From the NCBI GenBank assembly GCA_036971475.1, contig JBAIZL010000006.1, forward strand, positions 58,075,898 to 58,139,897: a stretch of 64,000 bases of DNA. Direction: 5' to 3'. Shown here piece by piece: positions 1 through 11,845 of the stretch (position 1 is its first letter; every line of letters begins with the position of its first letter). This DNA is from Prosapia bicincta. Its lineage: Eukaryota > Arthropoda > Insecta > Hemiptera > Cercopidae. The position numbers and the translations under genes are program-made. The notes beneath the pieces were generated by a model. It saw nothing but the letters and a program-made list of their open reading frames with translations, did not search any database and had not been told where the DNA came from.

Positions 1-326
<326 letters not shown>

Positions 327-2224
327 GTGCTAAGCTTAATTTCTTATTATTCGTTTGTATAAGCATTGTTTGATTACCCAAACGTGTGGAATGAGGACGG
401 TCTGATGCAATTCCAAAGTTTGCAACTCTTCGCCAAAGGAAAATATAAAAATGGGTCAAATATTATATTTCAAATTTGTACATGTTCTGTTATGTACATT
501 ACGTGCAATACTCTTAATGAATCAAAATCGCCTGCGCAATACATAGCAAAACGTGCCCCCTTCCAAGGACAGCTTTACTTGAGTTCGTTCTTAGACATCT
601 CTCCCTCACGCCCGATAGGGTTAGTAACCGGATGCACTGGTGAGCCCGAGATAGCTCACTAGAGGATGGATGTTCAGAGGGCGTTGTTCGGGGCCACAGA
701 CCCATGGCCTAATCGGTCGACAAAAACGAGAATTTAATCTCTGATGATGTAGTTTGGATAAAAGGCTTTAATTTTACTTTGCTTCAGCTTTATCGTTAAA
801 GTCGTTTGGAAGTTTCTAAGTATAAATTTATTAATGTACTAGAGATAAGGGAATAATACAGGTATAATACTTGTATAATAGATTGCTTAAGTAGTTTAAT
901 ATGGTTGACCGGCGCCTTCTCCCATTTTTAATTCTAAATGAACAAGAGTGTAGTCACGAGAAAGTAAACAAATCTAAGTTATTTCAACATTAACTTCAAT
1001 ATTCGTTGTTACATGAAGAATGCGTTCTCATAATTTTATCCCTTATTGAGATTAACACACCAGCGGCAATGACCGTTAGCATTGCATTATTCTAACCTCT
1101 CAAACTGAAATGTAACTATAATTAATATTAGTGCTGACTTGTGAGTTAAACTCATACATAAATAAATAACTGCCCACAAACTCACGGAACAATGTACCTA
1201 ATTGTCATACGCTTTCACTGACTTACAGTGTCGCCAGTGTCACTACTATAAATTTACAACTGTAACTGAAAGTTGAAAAGTTGTTGTAAATTATTAGTAG
1301 TGTCACTGATGATAACAAAAGTAATTGAAACGCGTTTGACAATAAAGTATATAGTTTTAAAAGTTCTTGTGCAGTTATTTATTCGTTTAAAATTAAATTA
1401 TTATATCATTTGTTGAAAATTTGTGTTGATTTTTAACTTATTTTCAACTAATGTATTAAATTGTTAGTTTTATTCCAAGCACGATTTTTATTAAATGTAA
1501 CCCTACCGGCCCTTCCAGAAATGGGCTACTGGACTGATGGTTACCACCGCCTGATTCACTTTACAGGGTCAGTAATTGCGTATAGGGAAGAAGTTACCTT
1601 AATGAATATATGTTTTTGGATAAAATAATAGAATAAAACTGTAAATAACCGAGTGATCACAACGAACAATATTGCTCCCCCCCCCCAAACGTACAGAACC
1701 CTCAGCAGTCAGATATAAGGGAAAAAGCTGTACATTCGAAGCTAATGGACGACTTACAAGTTTACAATGAAAGTTTGAAACACTTAACCGATGAATTAAG
1801 ATTACGTAAGGGTGGTTTACTTAAGCTTAGCGTAATTACTTGAAACTTTAAGTGTAAGTACGCTTTGATTACAAGTCGAAGTCCCTAACTTTGCTTAAGT
1901 TTTACCCTGTTTGCAACTTGATACTGGGAAGTACTTGCAAATCTTGTTGTGCGGAAATTTAATGAATTTATAATATTTAATTAATTACAACGAGCTGAAA
2001 ATGTTACATCACTGTCAAAACAAAGGAAATAGCGGAAACAAACTAACGGAATTAAAAATAACTGATTAAACAATAAACGGAAAAAGTCAAAAATTATTTA
2101 CCTTTTGGTTAATTGACGTAGAACAAATATATATTGCTTTTCACTACAGAGATTTATTAGATATCGGCTATAAATTCGTAGATAGGTTGGTTGCCATGTT
2201 GCCATGGATATATATTCTTGTACC
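327..2224. other. AT-rich stretch, no gene recognised
   Basis: No coding or RNA gene recognised. Short reading frames at 366-705 have no recognisable domain. The stretch from about 600 to 715 is more GC-rich and may be an old transposon remnant, but I cannot name it. A hairpin and a hammerhead-like motif at 1236-1334 are listed separately. Confidence 0.5.
1236..1334 (+). other. imperfect hairpin followed by a hammerhead-like core
   Basis: Two 25-base arms (1236-1260 and 1283-1307) pair at 22 of 25 positions. Immediately after come CTGATGA (1306-1312) and GAAACGCG (1327-1334), in the order and spacing of a hammerhead ribozyme core. The sequence between them forms only a weak helix II. The same motif pair, better preserved, occurs in the inverted repeat at 58889-59211, so this is probably a decayed relative. 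Activity is not claimed. Confidence 0.45.
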
Positions 2225-2690
2225 GAAGTAATAGTCAATTCTAAATTAGGTCCTACATAAAACATTATTATTTTTTTTAATGAAATTATTACAATTATTA
2301 TAAATAAAGCAGCATAGCCTATGCGTTAAAACAGCTGTTCTACTACATAACCTATAATATAAAATCAGCCGTTTTATGAAATCATATGCTAACACTTATT
2401 TCTAGCCAAAGTGGACGAAATAACTATATTGCATACCTTGCCCCTTTTGTAAAAAGTTTTCTCACATATAAAACCAAAATTATTTAATATAATTTAATTA
2501 ACAAATTAATATTTGAAATAAAACTGTATGAAAATCAAGTGTCGTTCACTACAAGTTTAAAAAATTGGATATGAAGTTTATTTGATGAATAAAAACTATT
2601 TTTTTTATCGATTGAGAATGTAAACGTCCTTATTAATGTTTTATTAACGATATATTGGAAGAGTGTGAAATAGTAGAAAGAATCGAAAAA
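2225..2690 (+). mobile_element. dispersed family A copy, forward
   Basis: A copy of a roughly 450-550-bp non-coding dispersed element repeated across this window (2225, 9535/11542, 19100, 47575, 48690, 49600, 53400, 56950, 57755). Diagnostic segments are CCTATGCGTTAAAACAGCTG, ACTATATTGCATAC and the end segment with AGAGTGTGAA plus TAGAA(G/A)GAAT. The better copies begin with a form of TCAATTCCTACTTA and end with the inverse of TCAATTCCTTCTA. That gives short terminal inverted repeats, as in a MITE. No protein is encoded. Confidence 0.75.
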
Positions 2691-3029
2691 GTTAACCTAA
2701 TAAACGTAGTTCCTTATAAAATACTTATTTTAGGCACTATATTTTAAAAGGAAACAAACCAAATTGAGAAAATAATATGTCAAAATATATTAATCAGTAA
2801 AAGCTACAAATTTGGGGGGAATTTGTAATAAATAAATAAACGGAACCCTTCTAAGTATGAAATTGTATACGTACCTAAAATAAACCTTGACTCCAATAAA
2901 ATCATAATCAGGTATTAGCCTTAGTAAACATCTGATTAACAAAACCGCAGGTTAAGTATCTAAGAATAGTTTTTCAGCAATCGAAGCGTACATTTTATAA
3001 AAGTGACACTTGTGTTTTAGATATGATAT

Positions 3030-3725
3030 TATTAAAAATCTCGTACACATTTTCAATCGTTAGTAAAATACGTTTTCATTTATTCAAACAAGTGCATATA
3101 TATTTTTTTCATGCTATAGGGGTTGACAATTTATGGCAATACAGTTTTTTCAAATATTTATCCAATAATTAAATTATAAACATTTGAGGGTCTAGGTCGG
3201 GTTAGAACTGAATATTTTCAAGTCAAGCGTTTTGGCACTGAGAAAAATTTTCCACAGCTAGAAATGTACTTCTAAAAGATGTATATGAATTTTTCTTTTC
3301 TCCCAATCGAGTTGTCGTCGAAACCTCCATTGCACAACCTTAAATTGTTACCATGGTTACCATACAATATTATATATAATGGTCAAGGATTAAAAATGAA
3401 TGGTAAGAATAAAATAAACAAACAAAACTGATTACGTTATTGAACCTTGCTTCACAAACGGACAATGCGAAAGGAAAACGAGGAGAAACTACCACACAAC
3501 GCAAGCGACGAAGTAAAAACGTGTAAATAGTAATATACAAAAATAATAGAAATTCGCTTTCTATTTTGCCACTTAATATTGTTATTCTGACATATCTATA
3601 TACATGTTTATATTAATTGTAATTATAAATTAAAAAGAAACTAAAATAAACACTTTCTTTGTTGAATTAAGTAGGAATAGATTTTTTAAAATATTTTTAT
3701 CACTTGTTTATTCATGAAGACACAT
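3030..3725 (+). mobile_element. dispersed family B copy (tRNA-like segment inside)
   Basis: It shares both ends with family A but has a different interior. It closely matches 51725-52440 in the same orientation: the primer-like start near 3050, the GTTGTCGTCGAAACCTC segment, the ACAAACGGACAATGCGAAAGG segment and the AATTCGCTTTCTATTTTGCC segment all recur in order. At 3190-3260 the minus strand has a degenerate tRNA-like region; it is clearer in the copies at 41385 and 51725. Confidence 0.7.
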
Positions 3726-4513
3726 TAGTTTCGGTAAGAAATGGGCTACTTCGGAATAGAAATTATTCTTTTGAGTAATTTTGTGTAAAGGAAGAAACTC
3801 AAACGTGTAAAAATAAACAGTGAATATTATTCACAAGGGGGAAAACCACATGAGGAAAATTCAACTTTGCATATTTAAACAAGTTGGAACACAAAGCTAT
3901 CAGTTTTTCTTTTAGCACGAAGGTTTAATCTACATCCAGTAAATAACCGATACTAAGAAACTGACAGTCGTCGCCATGTTTGCGTGTTTGTGCAGTTTAT
4001 TTAACGTTTCTAAATCCTTGTAGGATTAATAAAACTGTATTGTCATTCTTGAATGACATTGTGCATCGATAATAGTGCAAGATCTGTTTGGTAATTTTAT
4101 TTACGAAGTAATATGAAAAATTGTTATAGTTAGAAAACTATCGATAGATTTCTGAATTATATTATACTATTCTGCTCCCATAATTCACAGAGGCACAATA
4201 ACAAGTGCCAGGATAGAGGGAAGACGTCTCTCTCCACCAAAACAAAGAACAGGTAACCTACTCTGCCAATTCAATGCCATAACTTTGTACCTAAGATCGT
4301 TATGTCTTGCCCTTAGCCCTAATACGTTCGAAACAGCATTCTTCATCTATCTTCCTACAAGAAGGTATAACTGGGAATCTAATCTTGTACAAATGCGGTC
4401 ATAATGCCGTCCTTATATCCTGTATCGAGAAGGGGGCTTATTACTCCACATCCACATCAACTTTAATTATATTTATAACACTTTCCCATCAATCTTATGC
4501 GATATTAATAAAA
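3726..4513. other. spacer with a partial macro-repeat copy
   Basis: 3890-4100 matches the non-satellite part of the macro-repeat (compare 6545-6740 and 8515-8690). Shared landmarks are TTTAGCACGAAG, the AATCTACATC(C/A)AGTAAATAAC segment and CCATGTTTGCGTGTTT. It therefore represents a third, partial direct copy upstream of the two satellite-bearing units. The rest has no recognised feature. Confidence 0.6.
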
Positions 4514-5890
4514 CTGAGTCCCAGTCGCGACTGTCATAATCCAAGCCAGTGTCGTGGCTGTCTCGAACTGATTCACTGTAATGACTGTCACTATCTAAAG
4601 CACTGTCGAAACTGTCACTATCTAAGATACTGTCGTGACTATCACTATCTAAAAAACTGTCGTGACTGCCTCTATATGAGTCCCTGTCATGACTGTCATT
4701 ATCTGAGACACTGTTGTGACTGTCACTATCTGATTGTCTTTGTCGTGCCTGTCTCATTCTAAGTCAGTCTTATAACTGCCACTATCTAAACCACTTTCAT
4801 GACTATCATTAGCTGAGGCACAGTCGTGATTGTCACTCTCTGACGGTCTATGTCGTGACCGTCTCTATCTGAACCACTGTCACTATCTGAGGTACTGTTG
4901 CGACTGTCACTATCTGAGTCACTGTTGTAACTGTCACTATCTAAATTACTGTTGTTAATGTGTCTATCTGAGTTTCTCTTATGACAGCCACTACCTTAAC
5001 CACTGTAGTGACTGTTTCTATTTTAGCCACTGTCATGACTGTCACTATCTAAACCACTGTTGTGACTGTCTCTATTTGAGTTACTGTTCTGACTGTCATT
5101 ACCTAAACCACTGTTGTGACTGTCACTATCTGAGTCACTGTCATGACTGTCACTCTCTGACAGTCTTTGTCGTAACTGTCTCTATCCGAGTCACTGTCAA
5201 GACTGTCACTATCCAAATCACTGTCGTAACGGTTTCTATCTCAGTCACTATCTGACTGTCTCTGTTTGGGCCACTCTAGTTACTAAGCCACTGTCGTGAC
5301 TATCACTATCTGAGCCACTCTTGTGTTTGTCACTATCTGAACCACTTCTGTGACTATAACTATCTAAGACACTGTCGTGACTGTCTCTATTTGAGGCACT
5401 CTGGTGACTGTCACTACCTAAGCCATTATTTTGACTGTCACTATCCAAACCAATGTCGGCATTTTCTATTTGAGCCACTGTTGTGATTGTCACCATCTAA
5501 AGCACTGTCATGGCTGTCACTATCTATGCCACTGCTGTGACTGTCAGTCTCTAAGCTACAGTTGTGACTGTCACTACTGTCTGAGTCACTGTCGAGACTG
5601 GCACTCTTTGAATCACTGTCTGCTGTCACTCACTGAGTCATTTTCTTGACTGTCACTATGTAAAGCACTTTCGTCACCGTCACTACTGTCTGAGTCACTG
5701 CATTGTCCATCGCTCTCTGAATCAATGTTGTGATTGTCACTGAGCCACTTTCGTGACTGTCAGTCTCTAAACTACTGTCGTTACTGTCAATACTGTCTAA
5801 GTCACTTTCGTGACTGTCACTCTCTTAATGACTGTTTGTTGTTACTCACGGAGCCACTGACGTGACTGACTCTATCTGAGTTATTAATGT
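4514..5890. repeat. 27-bp satellite, block 1
   Basis: About 50 tandem, diverged copies of a 27-bp unit built on GTGACTGTCACTATCTGAG and TCACTGTC. Because 27 is a multiple of three, several frames stay open. The Ser/Asp-rich and Cys/His-rich peptides that result are artefacts. The unit is rich in self-complementary GTCAC/GTGAC words. The same unit recurs at 7011-7812, and inverted at 20690-24775. Confidence 0.93.
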
Positions 5891-7010
5891 GAAGTAAAAA
5901 ATAATAGAAATAATAAAGAGTAGTTAATAAACATATGGGTTCCAAGTAATATGAGATACAATAACATTTCTTAAAGATTCAGTTTTATAATTGTTCCCAC
6001 AAAGATTTCATTGAGGTATGGATGTACTAGATAATATCGAAACAAGGTCTAAATAATCGATTTTCTCACATAAGTATTATAAATCAAATTAAACGGTTAT
6101 TACGAGATCGACTTACTGTATGTGTTACCGAGGCCTTTATGCTTTGTACAATAACAATACCATACGAGCAAGGGTTAAATAGTAACTCGTAGCGACTTCT
6201 AAACATGAACTCTCTCTCAGTTTGTGGATCAAGACTGCAAACACGAAATGCAGACACGAGCGATGGGTAAATGTGGGAAATCCAAGTGTACACATGCTAT
6301 TTACCCACATAATGTTGGGATATAAACTTGTTACGCTGAGGCAAAGAGGTAAATATTACATGAATCCACCACAACGTCTATACAAACATAAAGTGTGTGG
6401 AATATTCTCTACAGGAATGTAATATTACAAACTTACAACAATGCAACACTAACAATAGATCTCAGCAGCGTGTTGCATTGTAAAGAAGGAACACTTTAGA
6501 CTCGAGTAACATTAATTAGCAACAAAATCTTAAAGACAAAATTATAGAGACGAAGTTATCAGTTCTATTTAGCACGAAGCTCTAATCTACATCAAGTAAA
6601 TAACTGTTACAAAGAACCTGTGACATTCACCTCTTATTTCTAAATATTTAACATGTATAATTTCTAAATCCTTGTAGAAATATTAGTAGTATTGTAAACC
6701 TGCTGCAATATGTGTCTCGATAAAATGGTACAACATTCTTTAGCTAAAATTTCACGTCATCTTATGATGACAAATAATCCCTGTACTTTTCGTAGGTTCA
6801 TAATAATACTAGACTACCATAATTTTCCTGCATGTATTTTTACAATAGACTCCTGCAAAAGTCTTGGTCTTTGACGCAATTCAGACAACTTACATCCATT
6901 ACATAAATGGTAAATTATCCTATGAAGATGGAAGCTCATTTTCATTGGAATAGAAAAGTGATTAAACACTCAGGTCTGGTTAGGAAATATAGGACTAAGC
7001 TTACTAATTA
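5891..7010. repeat. macro-repeat unit 1, non-satellite part
   Basis: About 1.1 kb lying between satellite blocks 1 and 2. It is repeated in the same orientation at 7813-8690 and inverted at 19610-20690. Landmarks are AAAGATTTCATTG, GAATATCGAAACAAGGTCTA, the GGCCTTTATGCTTT(G/A)TACAATAA segment and TTTAGCACGAAG. Compared with unit 2 it lacks about 54 bp near 6180. No gene is convincingly encoded. Confidence 0.8.
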
Positions 7011-7812
7011 ATATGACTTTCACTCTCTGAGTAACTGCCGTAACTGTCACTTTATATATAACTGCCGTGACGGACACTATCTGGGTCACTGCCGTGACTG
7101 TCATTATCTGAGTTACTGCCGTAACTGTCACGTTTTATATAACTGCCGTGACGGACACTATCTGAGTCACTACCGTGACTGTCATTATCTGAGTTACAGC
7201 CGTAACTGTCACTTTTTATATAACTGCCGTGACTTTCACTCTTTGAGTCACCTCCGTAACTGTCACTCAGCCATTTTCTGAATAGCTGTCGTGACATTCA
7301 CTTTTTAAGTCACTACCGTAACTGTCACTTTTTATATAACTGCCGTGACGGACACTATCTGAGTCACTACCGTGACTGTCATTATCTGAGTTACAGCCGT
7401 AACTGTCACTTTTTATATAACTGCCGTGACTTTCACTCTTTGAGTCACCTCCGTAACTGTCACTCAGCCATTTTCTGAATAGCTGTCGTGACATTCACTC
7501 TCTAAGTCACTACCGTAACTGTCACTTTTTATATAACTGCCGTGACTGTCACTATCTGAGTCACTGTCGTGACTGTCACTATCTGAGTTACTGCCGTAAC
7601 TGTCACTTTTTATATAACTGCCGTGACTGTCACTATCTGAGTCACTGTCGTGACTGTCACTATCTGAGTTACGGCCGTAACTGTCACTTTTTATATAACT
7701 GCCGTGACTATCACTATCTGAGTCACTGTCGTGACTGTCGCTTTCTGAGTTTTTGCCGTAACTGTCACTTTTTACATAACTGCCGTGACCGACACTATCT
7801 GAGACATTGATG
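7011..7812. repeat. 27-bp satellite, block 2
   Basis: About 30 copies of the same 27-bp unit as block 1, more uniform. Longer sub-periods are visible: the segment 7052-7270 is largely repeated at 7267-7494, about 225 bp apart. A variant word, ACTTTTTATATAACTGCCGT, marks alternate units. Confidence 0.93.
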
Positions 7813-8690
7813 TGAAATTACAGAAAAATAACTATATTAAAGAGTAGCGAAAAAGCTAGTAATATGAGACACAATGACATTTTTTATTAGGTTCTTTTCG
7901 TCAAACAAAGATTTCATTGCGCTACTAGAGAATATCGAAACAAGGTCTAAATAATACCTTTCCCCGTACATAAGTATTATAAATCAAAACAGGCTGTTAT
8001 TACGAGATCTACGTACTGTGTGTGTCACCAAGGCCTTTATGCTTTATACAATAAACAATACCATACGAGCAAGGGTCCACTACAAGCATCATGTCCTCAG
8101 TTATTGATGGACCCTTCTGAATCTCCCTGAAACAGTAACTCGTAGCGACATCTAAACATGAACTCTCTCTCAGTTTGTGGATCAAGACTGCAAACACGAA
8201 ATGCAGACTCGAGCGATGGGTAAATGTGGGAAAGTCAAGTGTACACATGCTATTTACCCACAGAATGTTGGGATATAAACTTGTTACGCTGAGGCAAAGA
8301 GGTAAATATTAAATGGATCCACCACAACGTCTATACAAACACGAAATATAAAGTGTGTGGAATATTCTCTACAGGAATGTAATATTACAAACTTACAACA
8401 ATGCAACATTAACAATGGAGCTCAGCAGCGTGTTACAGTGTAAAGAAGGAACACCTTAGTTTCGGGCAAAATTAATTAGCAACACAACCTTAAAGACAAG
8501 GTTAGGAAGACAAAGATATCAGTTCTTTTTAGCACGAAGGGTTTATCTACATCGAGTAAATAACTGATACAAAAACCTGTGACAGTCAACGCTATGTTTG
8601 CGTGTTTCTGCAACTTATTTAATATTTCTATATCCTTGTAGAATAATAGCACTGTGTTTAAACTCTTTTGTGACATGATGTTTTTTAAAA
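7813..8690. repeat. macro-repeat unit 2, non-satellite part (3' end missing)
   Basis: Direct copy of 5891-6740. It stops matching near 8690, so the last 300 bp seen in unit 1 are absent. A 79-codon minus-strand frame (8248-8009) aligns with a plus-strand frame at 20263-20469 in the inverted copy. The two differ at many amino-acid-changing sites, and the equivalent in unit 1 is broken by a deletion, so I do not call it a gene. Confidence 0.8.
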
Positions 8691-9534
8691 TGCACAAAAG
8701 TCGTAGTTTAGCAGAAACCTATTTTGTACGTTTGTTTTGTTTGTGGGCCTAATATTTGTAACAATTAAAGGGGATAGAGTTAAGGAAATAAACGATTAAT
8801 AGTCATAGCAAATACCGCGAGGTTTGGAGTAATAAACGAGACTTACTAATGGAACATATGTATAATGTGGTATTCATGTGCAAACACAGTAAGCACACAG
8901 TAAAACAATCTTGATCGTAGATTACAATCAAGCGATGTATTTGTCCGGTTTATGAATAGCATCTGTTAAACGGAACATTCAAATCCCATTTCAAAGTTAC
9001 TTTTGCCTATATACTGGTTTTCAGCTTGAATGCGGTTCATAGTATTTATTGGTTATGCACGATTAAACGAATTAAATATAATCTGAATAAAGGAAAAGGG
9101 AATATAGAAGGTGATCAGTATTGTTTCGGGAATATAAAATTTACTAATTTCAAAGAGAAGATATATTACTATCTATATAAGACGCTACAAAGGGCTCATT
9201 CTAGCTACAAAGTAAATGTTTACAGTATATTCAAAATCTTTTTTCCCATTTCGGTAATACAGTTAGCATCATCAGAAGGTTACAATTTTAAAAGAGTAGT
9301 TGTAAAGAGGTTAGTTACATGGCACCCGCAAAAGTATTATAAAGTTAATCGACTAAAAAGATAACTAAACCGTCAAGTTTTGTATAAATGAAGTAGCATA
9401 ACTTGACAATTGCTTTAAAGAGTTGATAGTAAAATAAAAGCTGGTAAAAATAAACAGTGGGATAAAATTCACTACGTTTAGCTATTGCTGTTATATTACG
9501 GGAGGGCCTAAATGGGCTGCTGTTGATTTTTCAG
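8691..9534. other. AT-rich stretch, no gene recognised
   Basis: A 112-codon frame at 9026-9364 has Lys/Tyr-rich composition and no motif I recognise; in DNA this AT-rich it can occur by chance. Nothing else is supported here. Confidence 0.45.
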
Positions 9535-9660
9535 TTCCTTCTATTAGTTTACACTTCTCTCTTATGTTTATATCTTGATCGAATTTTCAATCGTTAATAA
9601 ATTACTTTTATTTATACATTCAAGTTCAAATACATTTTTAAAACTTGTAGTTAATGACAA
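9535..9660 (-). mobile_element. dispersed family A copy, first part (reverse)
   Basis: Left part of a reverse-orientation family A element (CACTTCTCTCTTATGTTTAT, then TTTTCAATCGTTAATAAA, then a CTTGTAG end). It is interrupted at 9660 by a non-LTR retrotransposon and resumes at 11542. The order of its segments is otherwise the same as in the uninterrupted copy at 57755-58195. Confidence 0.8.
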
Positions 9661-11524
9661 GGATAGGAAAATTAAAACTAAGATCAATGATACATACTCT
9701 GAAGAAGAATGTACTCTAAACGGAATACCACAGGGGTCAGTCATTAGTCCTACTCTTTTTAACATAATGATGCAAAATTTAGGGAATATAGACCTTCCAG
9801 GCATCGGCATGGCTATTTTTGCAGATGATGTCACTATCTGGGCCACTGATAAAGACCCAACTGCTTCTACTCACCAACTGGAAAAGGCACTTAACAAAAT
9901 CTCTGAGTGGTCTGAAAAATGGGGACTAACCATTTCAATGTCAAAAACTGAAGTATGCTTCTTCTCCAGGCGATACTTGCACACAAACTATAAACCAGTT
10001 ATAAACTTAAATGGAAACGTACTGCGGCATAACCCAAATCCTGTACTTCTGGGTATTAAACTGGATCCAAAACTACTGTGGAAAGAACATGTCCATTTCA
10101 TAGCGGACAAATGTGCAAATAGAATAAAAGCGTTGAAAGTTATAGCCAGCAGGGCATGGGGAGCAGATACATATATATTAAGGAATTTTTATTTGTCCTT
10201 TGTAAGATCAAAAATCATGTATTGTTGTGAAGTTTGGGGTGGAACAGCTGAAACTCATATTCGAAAATTACAAATATTATAGAACTCATCTCTGAGGATT
10301 TGTTTGGGTTGTCCAAAAACCACAAGTATACAGTCTATGGAAATTGAACTGTCAGTCATGCCCTTTGACTTATATATAAAAAACAGAATGTGGAAGAAAC
10401 ATTTTCAGATGAAGGCAATTTCACTTAACACTCTTTCTAACATTGCATTGGTAACTAACATCCGACAGTCACTGTTCTACCATCATAACAAACCCTGCGA
10501 ATCATTAAACACAATGGAATCTGGAAAAATTCCAGTTGTTTTGGAACAACAACCCTGGCTTCGAATCCCAATAAAAACCAATCTTGAAATTCCTGGTTCA
10601 CTCACAAAAGAAGATTCACCTCACCTACTAAAATCTGTCGCTATGGAATTGATAAACACCACATATAACAACTTTGTAAAAATCTACACAGATGGTTCCG
10701 TTGATAAAGAGAACCATAGGGGAGGTGCAGCTTTTCATTGTCCAGAATTAAACGAGGATTACTATGTGCCCTGCGATTCCTCTTCAAGTATGAATGCTGA
10801 ATTGATGGCCTTAAATGCTGCTTTGGTTTTTAGCAATACTATGGATGCACAGAACATCTGCATTCTCACCGATTCCAGGTCGGCCCTTCAAGCCCTTCAA
10901 GTACAGCACACTACAGACTACCATTTTCAGACATCTGAAATAACTAAATTGTTAAAAAACTTAGAACAGAAAAATATTGTATTTCAATGGATCCCCAGTC
11001 ATTGTGGTGTTCCTGGGAATGAGGAAGCTGACAGATCTGCCAAGGCGTCTTGCAACTTGTTTCCATCTCCTGAAAGTTGTTACTCCTTAACTAATTGCAA
11101 AGAGGCAGTTGATAAAGAATCTCACATCTGTTGGAGAAAGAAATGGAGAGAATGCAATACTGGGCGCGAATATTATTCATTACAAAAACAACCTAATGAT
11201 CCAAAGATCTTCAAGTCATTATCACGTTCAGTGGCATCTTTTGCGGCACGAGCTCGTATGGGACACATTGTCACCAATACATAATTGAAAAGGTTTCATA
11301 TTACTAACGACTCTATCTGTGGAGTGTGCAAGCAAGAAGAGGAAACATTAGAGCACATACTTTTGAAGTGTCCTGTAACAGCAGCAACAAGGAGTCCCTT
11401 GATAAAGCAACTAGGACGGGAATGTACCCTGGACAGAATCTTGAAAGAAAGTTGTTTCTGGCCATTTTCAGAGTGTGTGTATAGGAGACATCGAGCCATC
11501 GAGGCCAACCTTCGAAGCTCGTAA
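9661..11524 (+). pseudogene. ORF2 fragment: reverse transcriptase C-terminal half, RNase H, Cys-rich tail
   Basis: This is the C-terminal part of a non-LTR ORF2 polyprotein, which would copy its RNA at a nicked chromosomal target. RT motifs visible are the GIPQGSVISPTLFN motif near 9720-9765 and the catalytic ADD motif at 9821-9829. RNase H follows: IYTDGS with the first Asp at 10691, Glu near 10799 (NAELMAL), Asp at 10871 (TDSRSA) and a final Asp near 11030 (NEEADRSA). A CGVC...EHILLKC metal-binding-like tail follows at about 11320-11372. The frame is constant from start to end but has two in-frame stops, TAG at 10280-10282 and TAA at 11282-11284. Either could be one substitution. The endonuclease and the start of RT are absent. 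It is non-functional but fairly young. Confidence 0.92.
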
Positions 11525-11541
11525 TAAGAAGTAAGAAGTAA
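9661..11541 (+). mobile_element. 5'-truncated non-LTR retrotransposon with 14-bp target-site duplication
   Basis: The insertion is bounded by a perfect 14-bp direct repeat, GTAGTTAATGACAA, at 9647-9660 and 11542-11555. This is the duplication made by target-primed reverse transcription. The element starts inside the RT domain, so more than half is missing at the 5' end, and ends in a short GTAAGAA tandem tail rather than poly(A). It landed inside a family A element, which is therefore older. RT plus a C-terminal RNase H suggests the I/Jockey-related non-LTR group. Confidence 0.93.
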
Positions 11542-11845
11542 GTAGTTAATGACAATTCATGTTAAAACAGTTCTTTCAAATATTAAATAAAATTTAATAA
11601 TGAATTAATTTTGTTATTTTTTTATGAAGCAAAACATTTTACATAAGAGTCAAGTTATGCAATATAGTTATTTCATCGCATTTGGCTTAAAGTATGTGAT
11701 AACATATGATTTCATAAAACAGATGGTTTTAAGTTATAGGTTATGTGGTAGAACAGCTGTTTTAACGCATAGGCTATGTTACTTTATTTATATTAACTGT
11801 AATTATGTAATAAAAAATTAATACTAAAATAAATGTTTTTGCCGA
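11542..11845 (-). mobile_element. dispersed family A copy, second part (reverse)
   Basis: Continuation of the family A element broken at 9660: ATGCAATATAGTTATTTC, TAACATATGATTTCATAAAA, AGAACAGCTGTTTTAACGCA and the TAAAATAAATGTTTTTGCC end occur in the usual reverse order. Confidence 0.82.

Noticed and set aside
4473..7494. Ser/Asp-rich and Cys/His-rich peptides
   Set aside because: Products of the 27-bp satellite (nine codons per unit). Many frames on both strands are open, with no start context or unique flanking coding sequence.
8009..8248. Peptide conserved between the macro-repeat copy at 8009-8248 and the inverted copy at 20263-20469
   Set aside because: Many differences change the amino acid, the start codons do not correspond, and the third copy has a deletion. 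Similarity follows from DNA duplication.
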